Below, piece after piece: positions 42,861 through 53,160 of a stretch of DNA of 64,000 nucleotides. This DNA comes from Hydractinia symbiolongicarpus. Lineage: Eukaryota; Cnidaria; Hydrozoa; Anthoathecata; Hydractiniidae. The notes beneath the pieces are model-generated. The model did not search any database. It was not told the origin of the DNA and saw only the letters and a program-made list of their open reading frames with translations. The position numbers and the translations under genes were made by a program. Numbering within the stretch: position 1 is the stretch's first letter; each line of letters begins with the position of its first letter. Location of the stretch: contig NC_079878.1 of NCBI RefSeq assembly GCF_029227915.1, positions 24,329,501-24,393,500 on the forward strand, written 5' to 3'.

Positions 42861-43539
42861 CCTCTAAATGCCTCAAATGGCTCTAAATGTGTCGAAAAAT
42901 GACGACAATACAGTTGTTTTTATGACAGAAAATACAAAGAATCGAATAAATTTTGACACACAGAAAAATTGTTTCACACCTTTGACAGTCTTCTGAATAA
43001 CAAAAAGGACAAACTTTCTATTTCAATATGCAACTGTATTGACTAACTCTCTTCCTTATTTCTGTCTGTCTTTCTTTTTTCATTTCTTTCTTTCTAATAT
43101 TTCTGAAATGAAACAGTAATGAACAATTACTCCTGCTGGGAATTGAACCCAGAAATACAAGAGTTTCGTTGAAAACAGGAATGATACAGCAAGACAAAAC
43201 AATAGAAGGTAAAAAAACAAAACTCACCGTTGAACTTTTGTTTCCATTGTTTGAGTATTTGAACTTCTTTCATTTTCCAATTGTGAATTTTTAACTAAAT
43301 ATCAAAGAAAACATTTATCATCATATTGAAGATCATACTGGTCATACAATTTCATACAAGATAACAGCAGCAATATCATCAAAAGACTGAATTGATAGAT
43401 TTATTTTTATACACATAAAGTTTACAATCGAATGAAAATAGGTATTTACAACACTGTGTACACCATGTTTAACCTATAATTTATGGCTGAAGTGACATAT
43501 AAAAAAGGTGTACTAAAACTATAAAAACAATACTTAAAC

Positions 43540-45956
43540 TCAGTCACTAAAAATATTAGAAAACGTCATTCTACGTTTGTTAGCAGCTGCAAATTCATCT
43601 ACAACTTGATCTAAATCAACAGTCACATCTCGATTGAACATTATAACACAGAGACTGTTCAATCTTTCCTCTGTCATTGTATTCCTCATCCATGTCTTCA
43701 CACGACGTAAACCTGAAATACTCCTCTCACATGTGCAAGTAGTGACAGGTATAGTAGCTAGAATTCGTATCGCTTCATGTATCGATGGGAATAAAAGTTT
43801 GTCAGTGTGTTTTAACAGACCTTGCAATGTGGTAGGTAACACTCCGGTGAATGTTCTCCACTTAACTTTCCACATATCTAACTGTGCGTACAAGTTACTC
43901 AGAGCAGGAATATCATCACGATATCTCTGAATAAATTTAGAAAATTCAACTTTCCATGTTGGTTGGTCTCCCACAAGAACACGACCCACATCTGAAAGAA
44001 TGGTAGTTGGCATGATGCTGAAACCAGAGTAGACACTGAGATTGTCAATAGAAAATCTAGTGTCCAGTTCTTGCAATATATGATCGATGAAGGGAATAGC
44101 AACAGCCAATTTGTAGTACTCTTTCACTCCATTGGCAACATAGTTCTCTCGATACAACTGGATGCTGCATCGACGTTTCATTGATTCCACAACATCAAGC
44201 TCAGTAGCTAAAGATAGAACTTTTTCATACCACTTATTAAAATGGGTGTCAATATCTGATCTGATCACTTGCAGTGTTCGTTTCAACAAAAGCACGTTAC
44301 TTGATGTTTTAACAAGATCAGATTCAATACTCTGTAATTTCACAGTGAGACCACGAGTGTAACCCAAAACCTTTTGAACAATTACCAACACAGTAATGAA
44401 TTCAAACTGACATATGCCTAGAAGGAGTGGTCTTGCAGCATCCATGTTACTACGACTGAAGGATTTGTCTCTATTTTCTGTGATTTTCTCCAAAGTGAGC
44501 ATGACAGATGGTAATAAATCACAGAAAGAGTCAAGTCCATCCAGCCTGGCTACCCATCTTGTACGACAAATATTCAAAACTACTGAATGGACAATCTCAG
44601 GTGACACAGCCTCTATGACACCTTTTAGGACATGAGTTCTGACAGGCGAACAGTAAAAAAACAATGCCACTGCTTGAAACTGTGACATCATATCAGCAAC
44701 CATGGGGAGCTTACAGCCAGCTGCAACGCATAGGTTCAACCTGTGAGATGCACAATGAACATAAATGGCTTTGGGGAATTTGTTCTTAATCAATGTGGAT
44801 GCTCCTGAACATTTTCCAGCCATTGCACCTGATAAAATAGAACAAAATTAAGTTAAAAATATATGGATAGCTAATGATAAACATGGTTATTTGTATCAGA
44901 TTTTAACCTGCTCCGTCATAGCCTTGTCCCCTACATTCATTCATGTCCAAGTTGTTTTGCTCCACAGCATCAACTATAGTATTTGACAGCCCTTTACCAG
45001 AACAACCAAGTTTACATTCTGCCATCTTTAAAAATGTCTCTCTAATTTCATCTTTACTGTCAATATATCGCAACACAACTGGCATCTGTTCTTTGTTGCT
45101 TATATCTACTGCCTCATCGCCAAGAACAGAGAAATATTTAGATCGTTTTATTTGTGCAACTACTTGGGTGACAATGTTTTTTGCAATAAGAGATAGGAGT
45201 TCATTTTGAATAGTTTTTGACAAATAAGTAGCATTTTTGGCACAGTTACTCATGTGTTCCTTCAAAGAAGGGCATTCCAACTCTACTGCTAGTTTCACAA
45301 AAGCCAGAAAATTACCAGGATTCAAATTGCTCATTACATTCTCTTTAGATTGAAATTGTGCAGTTGGATCTGTCTCATCACGACCTCTTAACGAAATACA
45401 TTGTTGAGCCATTGTAATGAGAATCTTGAACAATGAGTTCAATACAACACGATTTTTCGTAATTTGTACATGCACAATATTGTTGAGCTGCCTATCAATT
45501 CTGGTGTCTGTTGATGCCATTGTAGCTTTAAAATTTGCTGTATCTACAACAGACTTTTTATGATGTGGAGATTTATGGTGGTGTTTTTCAAGTAAAGCCT
45601 TCGCATTTTTCCAATCTCTTAATGGTTCCTTGCACAATTTTTCCATTTTCCCAACATTTTGTGAGTTATTATGGAACATCACACAATTTATGCAAAATGC
45701 CCCATCATGGATTTTTGAGTAACATAACCATGGATAAGAAGTCAACCAAGAATGAATGAAACGTCGATTTGAGGTTGGGTAATGAAAGTTTTCATCAGGC
45801 ATCCAAACAGAATTTAAAAAAGCTAATTTTTCAGTGACCTTCATTTTTGCAACATTGTTCACCAAATTTCCTATATCAAATGAATCAATGTTCTCATTGT
45901 TCACTTCAGGAAATTGTAAAGCACCATCATTTACTGAATCATCAGTATTCATCATA
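43540..45956 (-). CDS. hAT transposase (ZMYM1-like, DUF4371 + hAT dimerisation), intact core
   Basis: Cut-and-paste transposase. Exon A (45994-44908 in frame; first ATG at about 45956) reads NFHYPTSNRRFIHSWLTSYPWLCYSKIHDGAFCINCVMF, the TTF-type zinc region, then SKYFSVLGDEAVDISNKEQM (first catalytic Asp) and NECRGQGYDGAG (second Asp). The 79-bp intron (44829-44907, GCAG|GTTAAA ... tatcag|GTGCA) joins it to AMAGKCSGASTLI, YVHCASHRLNLCV and the C-terminal hAT dimerisation domain PVTTCTCERSISGLRRVKTWMRNTMTEERLNSL. No lesion is seen in about 800 residues. An upstream exon edge at 46080 (ttttacag|AG) shows the mRNA extends into the OTU region. Confidence 0.88.
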
Positions 45957-46324
45957 TTAATCACATCAGCTTCAAGGATATGATCAGCTTCCACAACCTT
46001 TTCGTCAGATTTATTTTCAGTAGGTTGTTCAACAGTAGATTTGGATGGTTCGATAAGAGATTTTGAAGATTCACCAGTCTCTGTAAAATTGAAAAAAGGA
46101 TTGAATCAGTAAAAATTGCCATACTGATAACTCATCATTCCATATTTGTAATTGTTTGAAAAATTGTTGTGAAAAATTGATTCCCTACTAAAATCCATTA
46201 TGAGAACAGATATAAATAAAATGTTTGCACCTTTATCTCATCAAAAGTGTTATATACCTGGCAAGTTTTGACTGAAGTAGGATGTTATTGATTTTCGAAC
46301 CACACGATTTTTTTTCACTGCTTT

Positions 46325-47648
46325 TTATGAAGAAGGTTGCTCAGCCACAATATTTGGAAGATTAGACACCAAGGTTAAACTATGCTTTGCCAATTTTCTT
46401 TTACCAGTTGGTAGGGGCAATAAAACAACAAAATGATTTGGTCGCATTACTGCCTTTGGACGATCAACACAGGAATTGTACCATAATAACACCAATGGGG
46501 ATTTACTTTCAACATCTTTTTTCGGTGAAAACACATTATTGAAAAGTGAATCCAACTTTGAATCTCCCAGTGGCTGATATACAAGCTGAATAGGGAACTA
46601 ATATAAACAAAAATATTGTATATCTCTATGAACTAATTCAATTACATAAGCTATGATAACTAGCAACTATTTCAGGTGTATTTCAAAAAGTTTTATAGAA
46701 ATATGGAACACATTAGGACCATGACTATCTTGACTATTCCCCACCAAGTGAAGAAATTTCCCAGATATATATCCACGGTAGATTCTACATTTTGTCTACT
46801 CTGTATATACTGTCGTATGGAAGTTAGTTACCTCAATAACATTACATAATGCCATAACACAGACAAATGATGACCAACTATAATTCCGTGATGTATATGA
46901 AGCCTCCTCTTTTAAAGCAGTGATGCGACACTTCGTTTCGGTATAAACTTTGCAACCATGATCTGATAAAGCCTGTGTAAACAGATTTTTTGAATTTTTG
47001 CACTGCAACTGATTTGCAATAATTTCAAAGTGTGGATGATCAGCATAAAATTCAGCATTTTGGAACAACTCAATTGACGTCAAGACTCTCAAATCATATG
47101 CTAATGACTGGTTACCAACCAAACCAACTGACACTGCACTGTACAAACAATAACCATCACCAGATATTCTAGAAGAACATGCATCCAGTCATTGACAATG
47201 AAAATATCTTGCCATTTGAACAAATTCTGGTTATAATTAATCGTGGTTTATCGTACTGTGTTTCACATAAATATACTGTTGCAACTGACAAGTAAAAAAA
47301 AACTTTTAACAGAAACAAAACAAAACTTTATTTTTGCTGTATAGCTATATACATGTTTACTGGTCTAGGTATGTTTTCTTCTATATTGAAACTATACATA
47401 CAGAATAAGTGCTCACTTTCTTCGAGAATGTGTAAATAAACAAAAAGAACTTGATACCTAACTGGCTTGAGAGCAGGATTAACATTTTTTTTGAATTTTT
47501 CAACAGTAGAGATGAATATAGTTTGTGCAAGTTCATCTGTCTTCAAAATAGATGGTGACGACGGTGAAAACAACTTTTTAGTTCTCCAGTTGCCTTCGAA
47601 ACGAGTTCTGATGTCTTTTTGTTGTTGTAGAATAAGTTCAAAGTCCAT
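46325..47648 (-). CDS. OTU-type cysteine protease, three exons, 266 aa
   Basis: OTU proteases cleave ubiquitin chains. Exon 1 is 47648-47458 (ATG MDFELILQQQ), exon 2 is 47168-46832 and exon 3 is 46597-46325 (stop TAA). Donors and acceptors (AG|GTATCA / ttctag|AA; GAG|GTAACT / atatattag|TT) keep the frame at both joins. The first join makes KPVRISGDGYCLYSAVSVGL, the OTU Asp/Cys box. Exon 2 continues LLR-type helix and NAEFYADHPHFE. Exon 3 has MRPNHFVVLLP, the expected OTU His motif. The TAA is followed in frame by KAVKKNRVVRKSITSYFSQNLP and a donor (46259) that splices in phase to the transposase exon at 46080. The OTU and transposase modules are therefore separated by one stop codon. Confidence 0.78.
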
Positions 47649-48061
47649 GTTTCTTCAAGATGCTAGCTATACATTACTAAAAATAATAAGATCTATTCTC
47701 GATGCACAACTGGACTGACTATTTTTCAATCTTCCTCGACACTCTGTTCATACTACTCTAGCTACATGCAGACATAAATAAGTTGGCAGTGTGGGGGGGG
47801 GAGATGATGTCTTCCACAGGCCAGGTAGTATAAACTCAAACAAGACTAACAAGTTCCTAGCTAGCTGGACATATGATTCATGCATGACATTATTCCGGTG
47901 TTTTATAAAATATGAAACCAACAAAAACTCTGAAAACTCACCTGAAACACAAATCTCACGAAACACACATATCTGAGCAGTATCTAGAAGCCATGTTTGA
48001 TCATCTATTTTCTGGCTCACTGAACTTTGACCCGAATTTGAGTTTTGTCACCAGTCCTCTG

Positions 48062-48212
48062 AGCCTACTTGCGAGTTGAATTTCAGCCTACTTGCGAGTG
48101 AAAAGTAGTAGGCAACTAGACTGTGTTTTCGCGAATTTGAAATCCCTGTTGAAATAACTGTGTGCCATCGGTTACTAAAAACAGCTGTCCAGACTTTAGC
48201 CTACTTGCGAGT
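48062..48212. repeat. Subterminal 14-bp motifs of the hAT element
   Basis: gcctacttgcgagt at 48062-48075, 48086-48099 and 48199-48212. All lie within 430 bp of the right terminus, where hAT transposases bind clustered short motifs. Confidence 0.75.
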
Positions 48213-48960
48213 TTTAGGACAAGTGATTTTCTAAGGCAGATTGGCGTGTCTCGATTGGAAAGACAAAAATTGTTAGATTATCGAGACAACGTAAACAAAC
48301 GGGATTCAAAGCGCCATTGGCTATAACATTTTCACGTACACGATGACCGCGCGCGATCTTTGAGTATTTCTTGTCGATTCTCTCACGAGCTGCTTCTCCA
48401 TAGAATTATCATATGCAGGATTTTAATAGCTCCATCTCAATGTAGGCTTTAGCCTACCTCGCCTATAGCTGGATCCGACCCTGCGTCGTTATGTAATTAA
48501 TTGTAATTATATATAATCATTTAAGAAAATGCATATTATTCTCTTTCTATCGTCATAATTTGCTAATCAGTAATTTATACAAAAAAATCCGGGAACCTTT
48601 TGTGCATAATTTATTCAGCTTTCCATTACCGAAAATTTCAATAAGCCAATTTGTATAACTCCTAAACTACTTCTTCATAAGGGTTTAAACTTTTGTCATT
48701 TTGGTAAAAGTTTTCACTAATATTAATTCTATTTCTATTTACAGTAGAGTCTCCATAACTCGAACAGCCACGGGGAAAAGGAAATCGTTCGAGTTATGGA
48801 GACATTCGAGTTGTAGAGGTTTTCAACTTTTAGCGCAATATCCTCGCTTTACGTGAACCAGCTGGATAAAAACGTTATATTTAATCTTAAGTCTAACTTT
48901 AAGGGGGCTATTAGGTTAATGAAAGTCAAAACAATACACTTTTAATGAATTTTTTAATGT

Positions 48961-51279
48961 TTATTTAGAAAAGAAGTCGGTGATAACTGTTTGCTTACAA
49001 CTCATATCAAAATCTTTGGCGATATTACGATTCAAGTCCCTCAGGGAAGCTATCATTTCTTCTCCAAAATGTGAAAAAATACTCAAGTCTTCGAGGACGT
49101 TGATAGCTGTACGCATTTGCTCGGCCGTCGGTCTTGTGATCTTATCTTCTTTCTCCTTGTCTTCTTCGTCGACCTCTTCTAATTCTTCGTCTTGAGTCCC
49201 AGTGATCTCAGCAATGATGTCAGCAGTCTTCAGACGCCCATGGGATGTACTGACTTCAATGTCAAAATCAATGAAATCTTCAGTTGATAAGTCAGGATCA
49301 ATGTGGTCAGGAAACCTTCGTTTTATGTAAGAGAGTTCAGCATCGAGGGTTGGAATTGGGTCTTCTTCTACTTCGCTGGTTAAACTTTTAAAAGGGTCGT
49401 CATCTTCGTTGATCGCTCTTTCTGCATCCTTTTGGGAAATTCCTGATTTTCGAAAGCAATTGGTGAATGTTTTGTTGGAAACATCATCCCATGCTTTCCT
49501 TAGCATGTACATAGCTGCAAGAATCGAGAACTTCGGAGTCGATTTTTCCTCGTCCAAGGCTTTTATCAATTTCCGCACTGCTAGCGATCGATATTTTGCT
49601 TTCAGGGCGCGGATAATTCCTTGGTCCATAGGTTGGGTTCGGGACGTGGTATTTGGAGAAAGAAAGATCAATTCTACCCATTCCAGGTTTTCAACATGAG
49701 GATGTGCGGTACAATTGTCAAAAATCAAAGCAATTTTTCGCTTAGAGACAGAGAATTTTCGATCAAGCTCGCGTACCCACTCTTCGAACAGCTCTCCAGA
49801 CATCCAACTCTTCTTTTGCGAACGGTATCGACAGGGTAGTGTTTTGACACCTTTAAAGAAACGAGGGTTGGCGGACTTGCCGATTACAAACATTGGCAAT
49901 CGTTCCCCCAAGGCATTACCAGCAGCTAAACCAGTAAGTCTAACTTTGCTGTGTTTTCCTCCAGAACACTTATCACCTTTCATATGCAAAGTTTTATTGG
50001 GAAGGCATTGAAAGAAAAGCCCAAATTCGTCGGCGTTAAAAATGTCTTCCAGAGGATAGCGGGAGAGAATGGTTGGTAATGTTGTCTCCGACCATGGCGC
50101 TGTCATTTCCTCAGTGACGGACCGTGATTCTCCAGCGATGGTTTTGAAGGATACTCCATACCTGAAAGGAATGGATGAGAAAAACGTTTATCTCTGTAGT
50201 TGTGACTAGTGTAGATGGAGCTTTACATTTTGTTTGATTCGAATCATGGAATTCTAAATTTAGAATGCCATGGCCATGATTCGAATAGAAAACATTCGAT
50301 TGTTACCATGTTTTGATTTGTGAAAGAATTCGAATAGAAAAAGATTCGATTTTTACCAAGTTTCGAAGTTTTGACGAGTGAAAGAAAGCATGGAAGCCGT
50401 GAAAGTCCAACAAGTCAAAAGATTAACAGACATTATTTGTTGTATAGAACTTCCTATCATTAAACTTATTACGTACGAAATCGACGCTTTTGTCATGGGG
50501 TATCATGTTTATAAAAGTAATTGGACACCCTCTGTTGGAGATGAATTTTATGGTTTCATGGAACCAACAAATAAAATGGATAAATATGCAGTTGCAGTCA
50601 AGAAAAATGATGGAGAAATCATTGGACATCTACCACTAGGAAAGTCAGGACGCTTTGAAAAAGTCATATTTTACTTTCTGAAGAATGACAGCTTCAATGT
50701 TTGCAAAATAACAATTACTGGAAAGTCATTGAATGCTGGTGATGGATTAGGGATGAAAGTCCCATGCAAATTATCCTTCCTCTCTGAAAGAGAGTCTATT
50801 GATATTTTGAAAAAACAACTACCAAAGCTATTGTAACATTTTTTTAGATTTTATCTTCACGAAGATAAACAAACAAAATCTTAGTCAACTAACCTGGTTT
50901 TCCATTTAGCCATCCACCCCTGAGAAGCTTGAAATGACTCGACACCCAACGCTTCGGCAAACTCAAGAGCTTTCTCTTTCAGCATCGGGCCACTGATTGG
51001 GATATTCTCACTCCTCATCATAAGTAACCATTTATGAACAGCTTTGTTCACATCTTCGAATTTTTCTGACTTTGATCTCTTCGATGTTTGCCCGTTGTTA
51101 AACTGCTTGTAAATCTTTTCTTTATTTTTTTTCCAAGTTGACAGGGTGCTTGGAGGAATTTTGAACTCTTTTGCCACATCCTTTGGCGCAGTACCCTTTT
51201 CCAACGCTTTAAGAGCTTTGTACTTGATTTTGCACGACTTATTGTCAATTCGACGCTTTGATCCTGCCACAGAAGACAT
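48961..51279 (-). CDS. pogo-type transposase, two exons, 528 aa, intact
   Basis: Exon 1 is 51279-50894 and exon 2 is 50161-48961. The 732-bp intron (CCAG|GTTAGT ... cctttcag|GTATGG) joins in phase as KTRYGVSFKTIAGESRSVTEE. Domains: CENP-B N-terminal helix-turn-helix (KIKYKALKALEKGTAPKDVAKEFKIPPSTLSTWKKN, residues about 15-50), Tc5-type helix-turn-helix (NKAVHKWLLMMRSENIPISG...GWMAKWK, about 75-130), and a DDE_1 catalytic core with IFNADEFGLFF, KIALIFDNCTAHP and RTQPMDQGIIRALK (D-D-D). An acidic C-terminal region ends with QTVITDFF, a consensus PCNA-binding PIP box two residues from the end. Intact ORF, perfect TIRs and TA duplication together suggest recent activity. Confidence 0.93.
50238..50285. 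repeat. Nested palindromes upstream of the HIRAN-like ORF
   Basis: A perfect 16-bp palindrome ATTCTAAATTTAGAAT (50251-50266) lies between inverted arms attcgaatcatgg and ccatgattcgaat. The gattcgaat unit recurs downstream to about 50350. Confidence 0.75.
50390..50836 (+). CDS. HIRAN-like domain protein nested in the pogo intron
   Basis: 148 aa from ATG 50390 on the strand opposite to the transposase, wholly within its intron. Residues about 35-130 read AFVMGYHVYKSNWTPSVGDEFYGFMEP, KMDKYAVAVKKNDGEIIGHLPLGKSGRF, YFLKNDSFNVCKITITG, KVPCKLSF. This matches the GYHVYk..W.p..Ge......e..N..D.fAVAV.k.g..vGHvP...sr....FL..gg...c.vtG....g.gl.vPC...f pattern of HIRAN-like proteins that are abundant in cnidarian genomes; HIRAN domains recognise DNA ends in HLTF/Rad5. 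No intron is needed. Upstream at 50238-50285 are palindromes that may belong to its promoter. Confidence 0.75.
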   Translation: MEAVKVQQVKRLTDIICCIELPIIKLITYEIDAFVMGYHVYKSNWTPSVGDEFYGFMEPTNKMDKYAVAVKKNDGEIIGHLPLGKSGRFEKVIFYFLKNDSFNVCKITITGKSLNAGDGLGMKVPCKLSFLSERESIDILKKQLPKLL

Positions 51280-51469
51280 TGTTATGAGAGTGTCTTTCTT
51301 TTGAAATTCTTTAGATTTTCTCGAAAACGTTCGAAAAAGACGTTCGAAAGGTTTGGATGACGCATCATTAATCATTCGAATTAATAATAAGGCCTGCAAA
51401 ACACGTATTAACAAGATTTTTAGACCCAATTTATCAGGAAAACTGTTCGAATTTTGATTATGATGTCAG

Positions 51470-51668
51470 AAAATTCGAGTTATGGAGAGAAAAGTCTCCA
51501 AGGGACAAAAAAATTTGTTCGAGTTAAGGGAAGATTCGAGTTATGGAGGTTCGAGTTGTAGAGGTTTTTTTATAAGAGTTTATTAGGAAATTTTCACGGT
51601 GCCAACGAATTTGTTCGAGTTAAGGAGAGATTCGAGTTATAGAGGTTCGAGTTATGGAGACTCTACTG
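51470..51668. repeat. Array of pogo transposase-binding-like motifs, right end
   Basis: At least six copies of TTCGAGTT(A/G)(T/A)(G/A)GAG-like motifs between 51474 and 51660, on one strand. Two to three more occur at the left end (48757-48825). Spacing is irregular. Confidence 0.8.
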
Positions 51669-51670
51669 TA

Positions 51671-52265
51671 AATCACATCTCGATTGTATTTCTTTGCAAT
51701 GGTGTTACGTTGTCCCAAATAGTAATATTACAAAGGCTAATTAGATACATTAACAATAAAAATTTTTGGCGAAAAATGTTTAAGCGGAAAAACTTTTGGA
51801 CACAATTTTTTATTTCGGCGGAAAAATTTTTGGACAAGATTAATAAAGTCAAAAAATGTATGGGTAAGTCTTTTCAACGAAACCATATTTTAAAAGTAAT
51901 GATTACGGAAAACGACACAAAAAAAGACGAAAAACATTTATAGTGTACATATTCAATCAAGATCTGAAAAAGTGTCTTCAAGATTCAACTTTATAGATAG
52001 AGACTTATCCAAATGTAAAAATAACGAAAACAAAAAGTTTAAAAAATGCAGTTTTTATTAATTTTCTGATTACTCTATACATAATTTCTATGCACTTTTT
52101 TTTATATATATAATGATTTAGAAAAAATTACAAGAGGTGTTAGACAAACCTAACTAACAAAATAAACAAAAATAAAATATAAGTATTATACAATATATTT
52201 TAACGCTTTAAAAAATGGGCAAGAAAAAAGTTTAAGAGAAGGGTTTGAAAAGGACTGTTAACTAA
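51671..52265. other. Non-coding stretch, repeat-like
   Basis: Contains gaaaaatgtttaagcggaaa and gcggaaaaatttttggac (51768-51835), the inverted counterpart of units at 53033-53155. No gene. Confidence 0.5.
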
Positions 52266-52985
52266 AAAAAAAAGAGGTCCCTCAAATCTTCCTGACGATT
52301 TAAGAAACACAATTGTGTTATTCAGTATAGATACGTTTTCGATTAGTGTTTTCTTGGCCATAAAGAAGTACTCGCACTAGGTTTTCATCAGAAAAATTCG
52401 AAATTTATCAAGAAGGAGTTTTCTTTGGTTACCATAAAAACTACAGCGCAAGAGGAAGAGAGACGTGGTTTCTGATTCTAAAAGTCCACAATTACATAAA
52501 GGATTGTTCCTTTGTGTAATTGCGTATCAGCGAAGTTATGCCGATGCTTATGGTCCTTTAGGTGACTCATACTAACTCTTAAACGTGTCAACAATTTCAA
52601 ACCAAGAGAGTCCATAATACTATAAATAGGAGAAGGTTTAGGGCGAATAAACTTGATTTTTTAAACAAGGGCAAAGAATCTAGTTCCCTGATTGCTACAT
52701 TGAGTTTGTTCCATTCATTTATCGAGTACGGGAAAAAAGAATTTGCAAAGTAGTTACTCCGTGATGGTATGCGATTAAATAAATTTCTACGAAAAACACT
52801 ACGCGAACACACATAACCAGGCAAAATATCAATGAGATACTGAGAAGCATCTCCACTTGCAATTTTATAAAATAAGCATAACCTACGATACCATCGCCTA
52901 TCACGGAGACTTTCTAGACCTAGTTCTTGGTAAATTTTCTCCCTTGATGTCCCCCTTATAGCACTGGTCCTTTTTAAAAAAATAA
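52266..52985 (-). pseudogene. LINE 3' end (C-terminal RT region)
   Basis: Minus strand: SAIRGTSREKIYQELGLESLRDRRWYRRLCLFYKI, YLIDILPGYVCSRSVFRRNLFNRIPSRSNYFANSFFPYSINEWNKL, then after a frame change INPLCNCGL-type (PLCNCGLLESETTSLFLLRCSFYGNQRKLLL). These are the conserved C-terminal blocks of CR1/L2-like LINE ORF2 after the reverse transcriptase. At least two frame changes and stops. The copy is truncated at about 52985 before the RT catalytic domain. Confidence 0.8.
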
Positions 52986-53032
52986 GAAAAACCAAAAATC
53001 GGCAGACACAAATTGCGGATGTAAAAATTTTC

Positions 53033-53160
53033 GGACAAAAAAAATCCGAAAGTTTTTCCGTCAGAAAATTTTTGAAAAAAAAAATCCGAAAGTTTTTCCG
53101 TCAGAAAATTTTTGAAAAAAAAAATCCGAAAGTTTTTCCGTCCGAAAATTTTTGTTTCTA
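53033..53160. repeat. Tandem repeat, about 40-bp unit, three copies
   Basis: aaaaaatccgaaagtttttc followed by cgtcagaaaatttttg, three near-identical units in a row; the last differs slightly (cgtccgaaaatttttg). A related inverted sequence lies at 51768-51835. Confidence 0.9.

Larger units (their letters stand above)
42652..48483 (-). mobile_element. hAT DNA transposon carrying OTU protease and ZMYM1-type transposase
   Basis: Terminal inverted repeats CAGGGTCGGATCC at 42652-42664 and its complement at 48471-48483; CAGGG is a common hAT terminus. Both genes lie inside on the minus strand. Flanking bases (CAACGTCG left, CGTCGTTA right) do not form an 8-bp direct duplication. Three copies of gcctacttgcgagt lie at 48062, 48086 and 48199, likely subterminal binding sites. 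The left subterminal zone holds GC-rich hairpins. Confidence 0.85.
48742..51668 (-). mobile_element. pogo/Tigger transposon, apparently complete
   Basis: Perfect 24-bp terminal inverted repeats (48742-48765 and 51645-51668, beginning CAGTAGAGTCTCCATAAC) flanked by TA on each side (48740-48741 and 51669-51670), the target duplication of Tc1/mariner elements. Both ends carry arrays of TTCGAGTTATGGAG-type motifs. The transposase has two exons without lesions. Confidence 0.95.

Noticed and set aside
42644-48491. An 8-bp hAT target-site duplication
   Set aside because: CAACGTCG and CGTCGTTA share only CGTCG in a shifted position. This is better read as an outward extension of the inverted repeat (one mismatch when inverted) than as a direct duplication.
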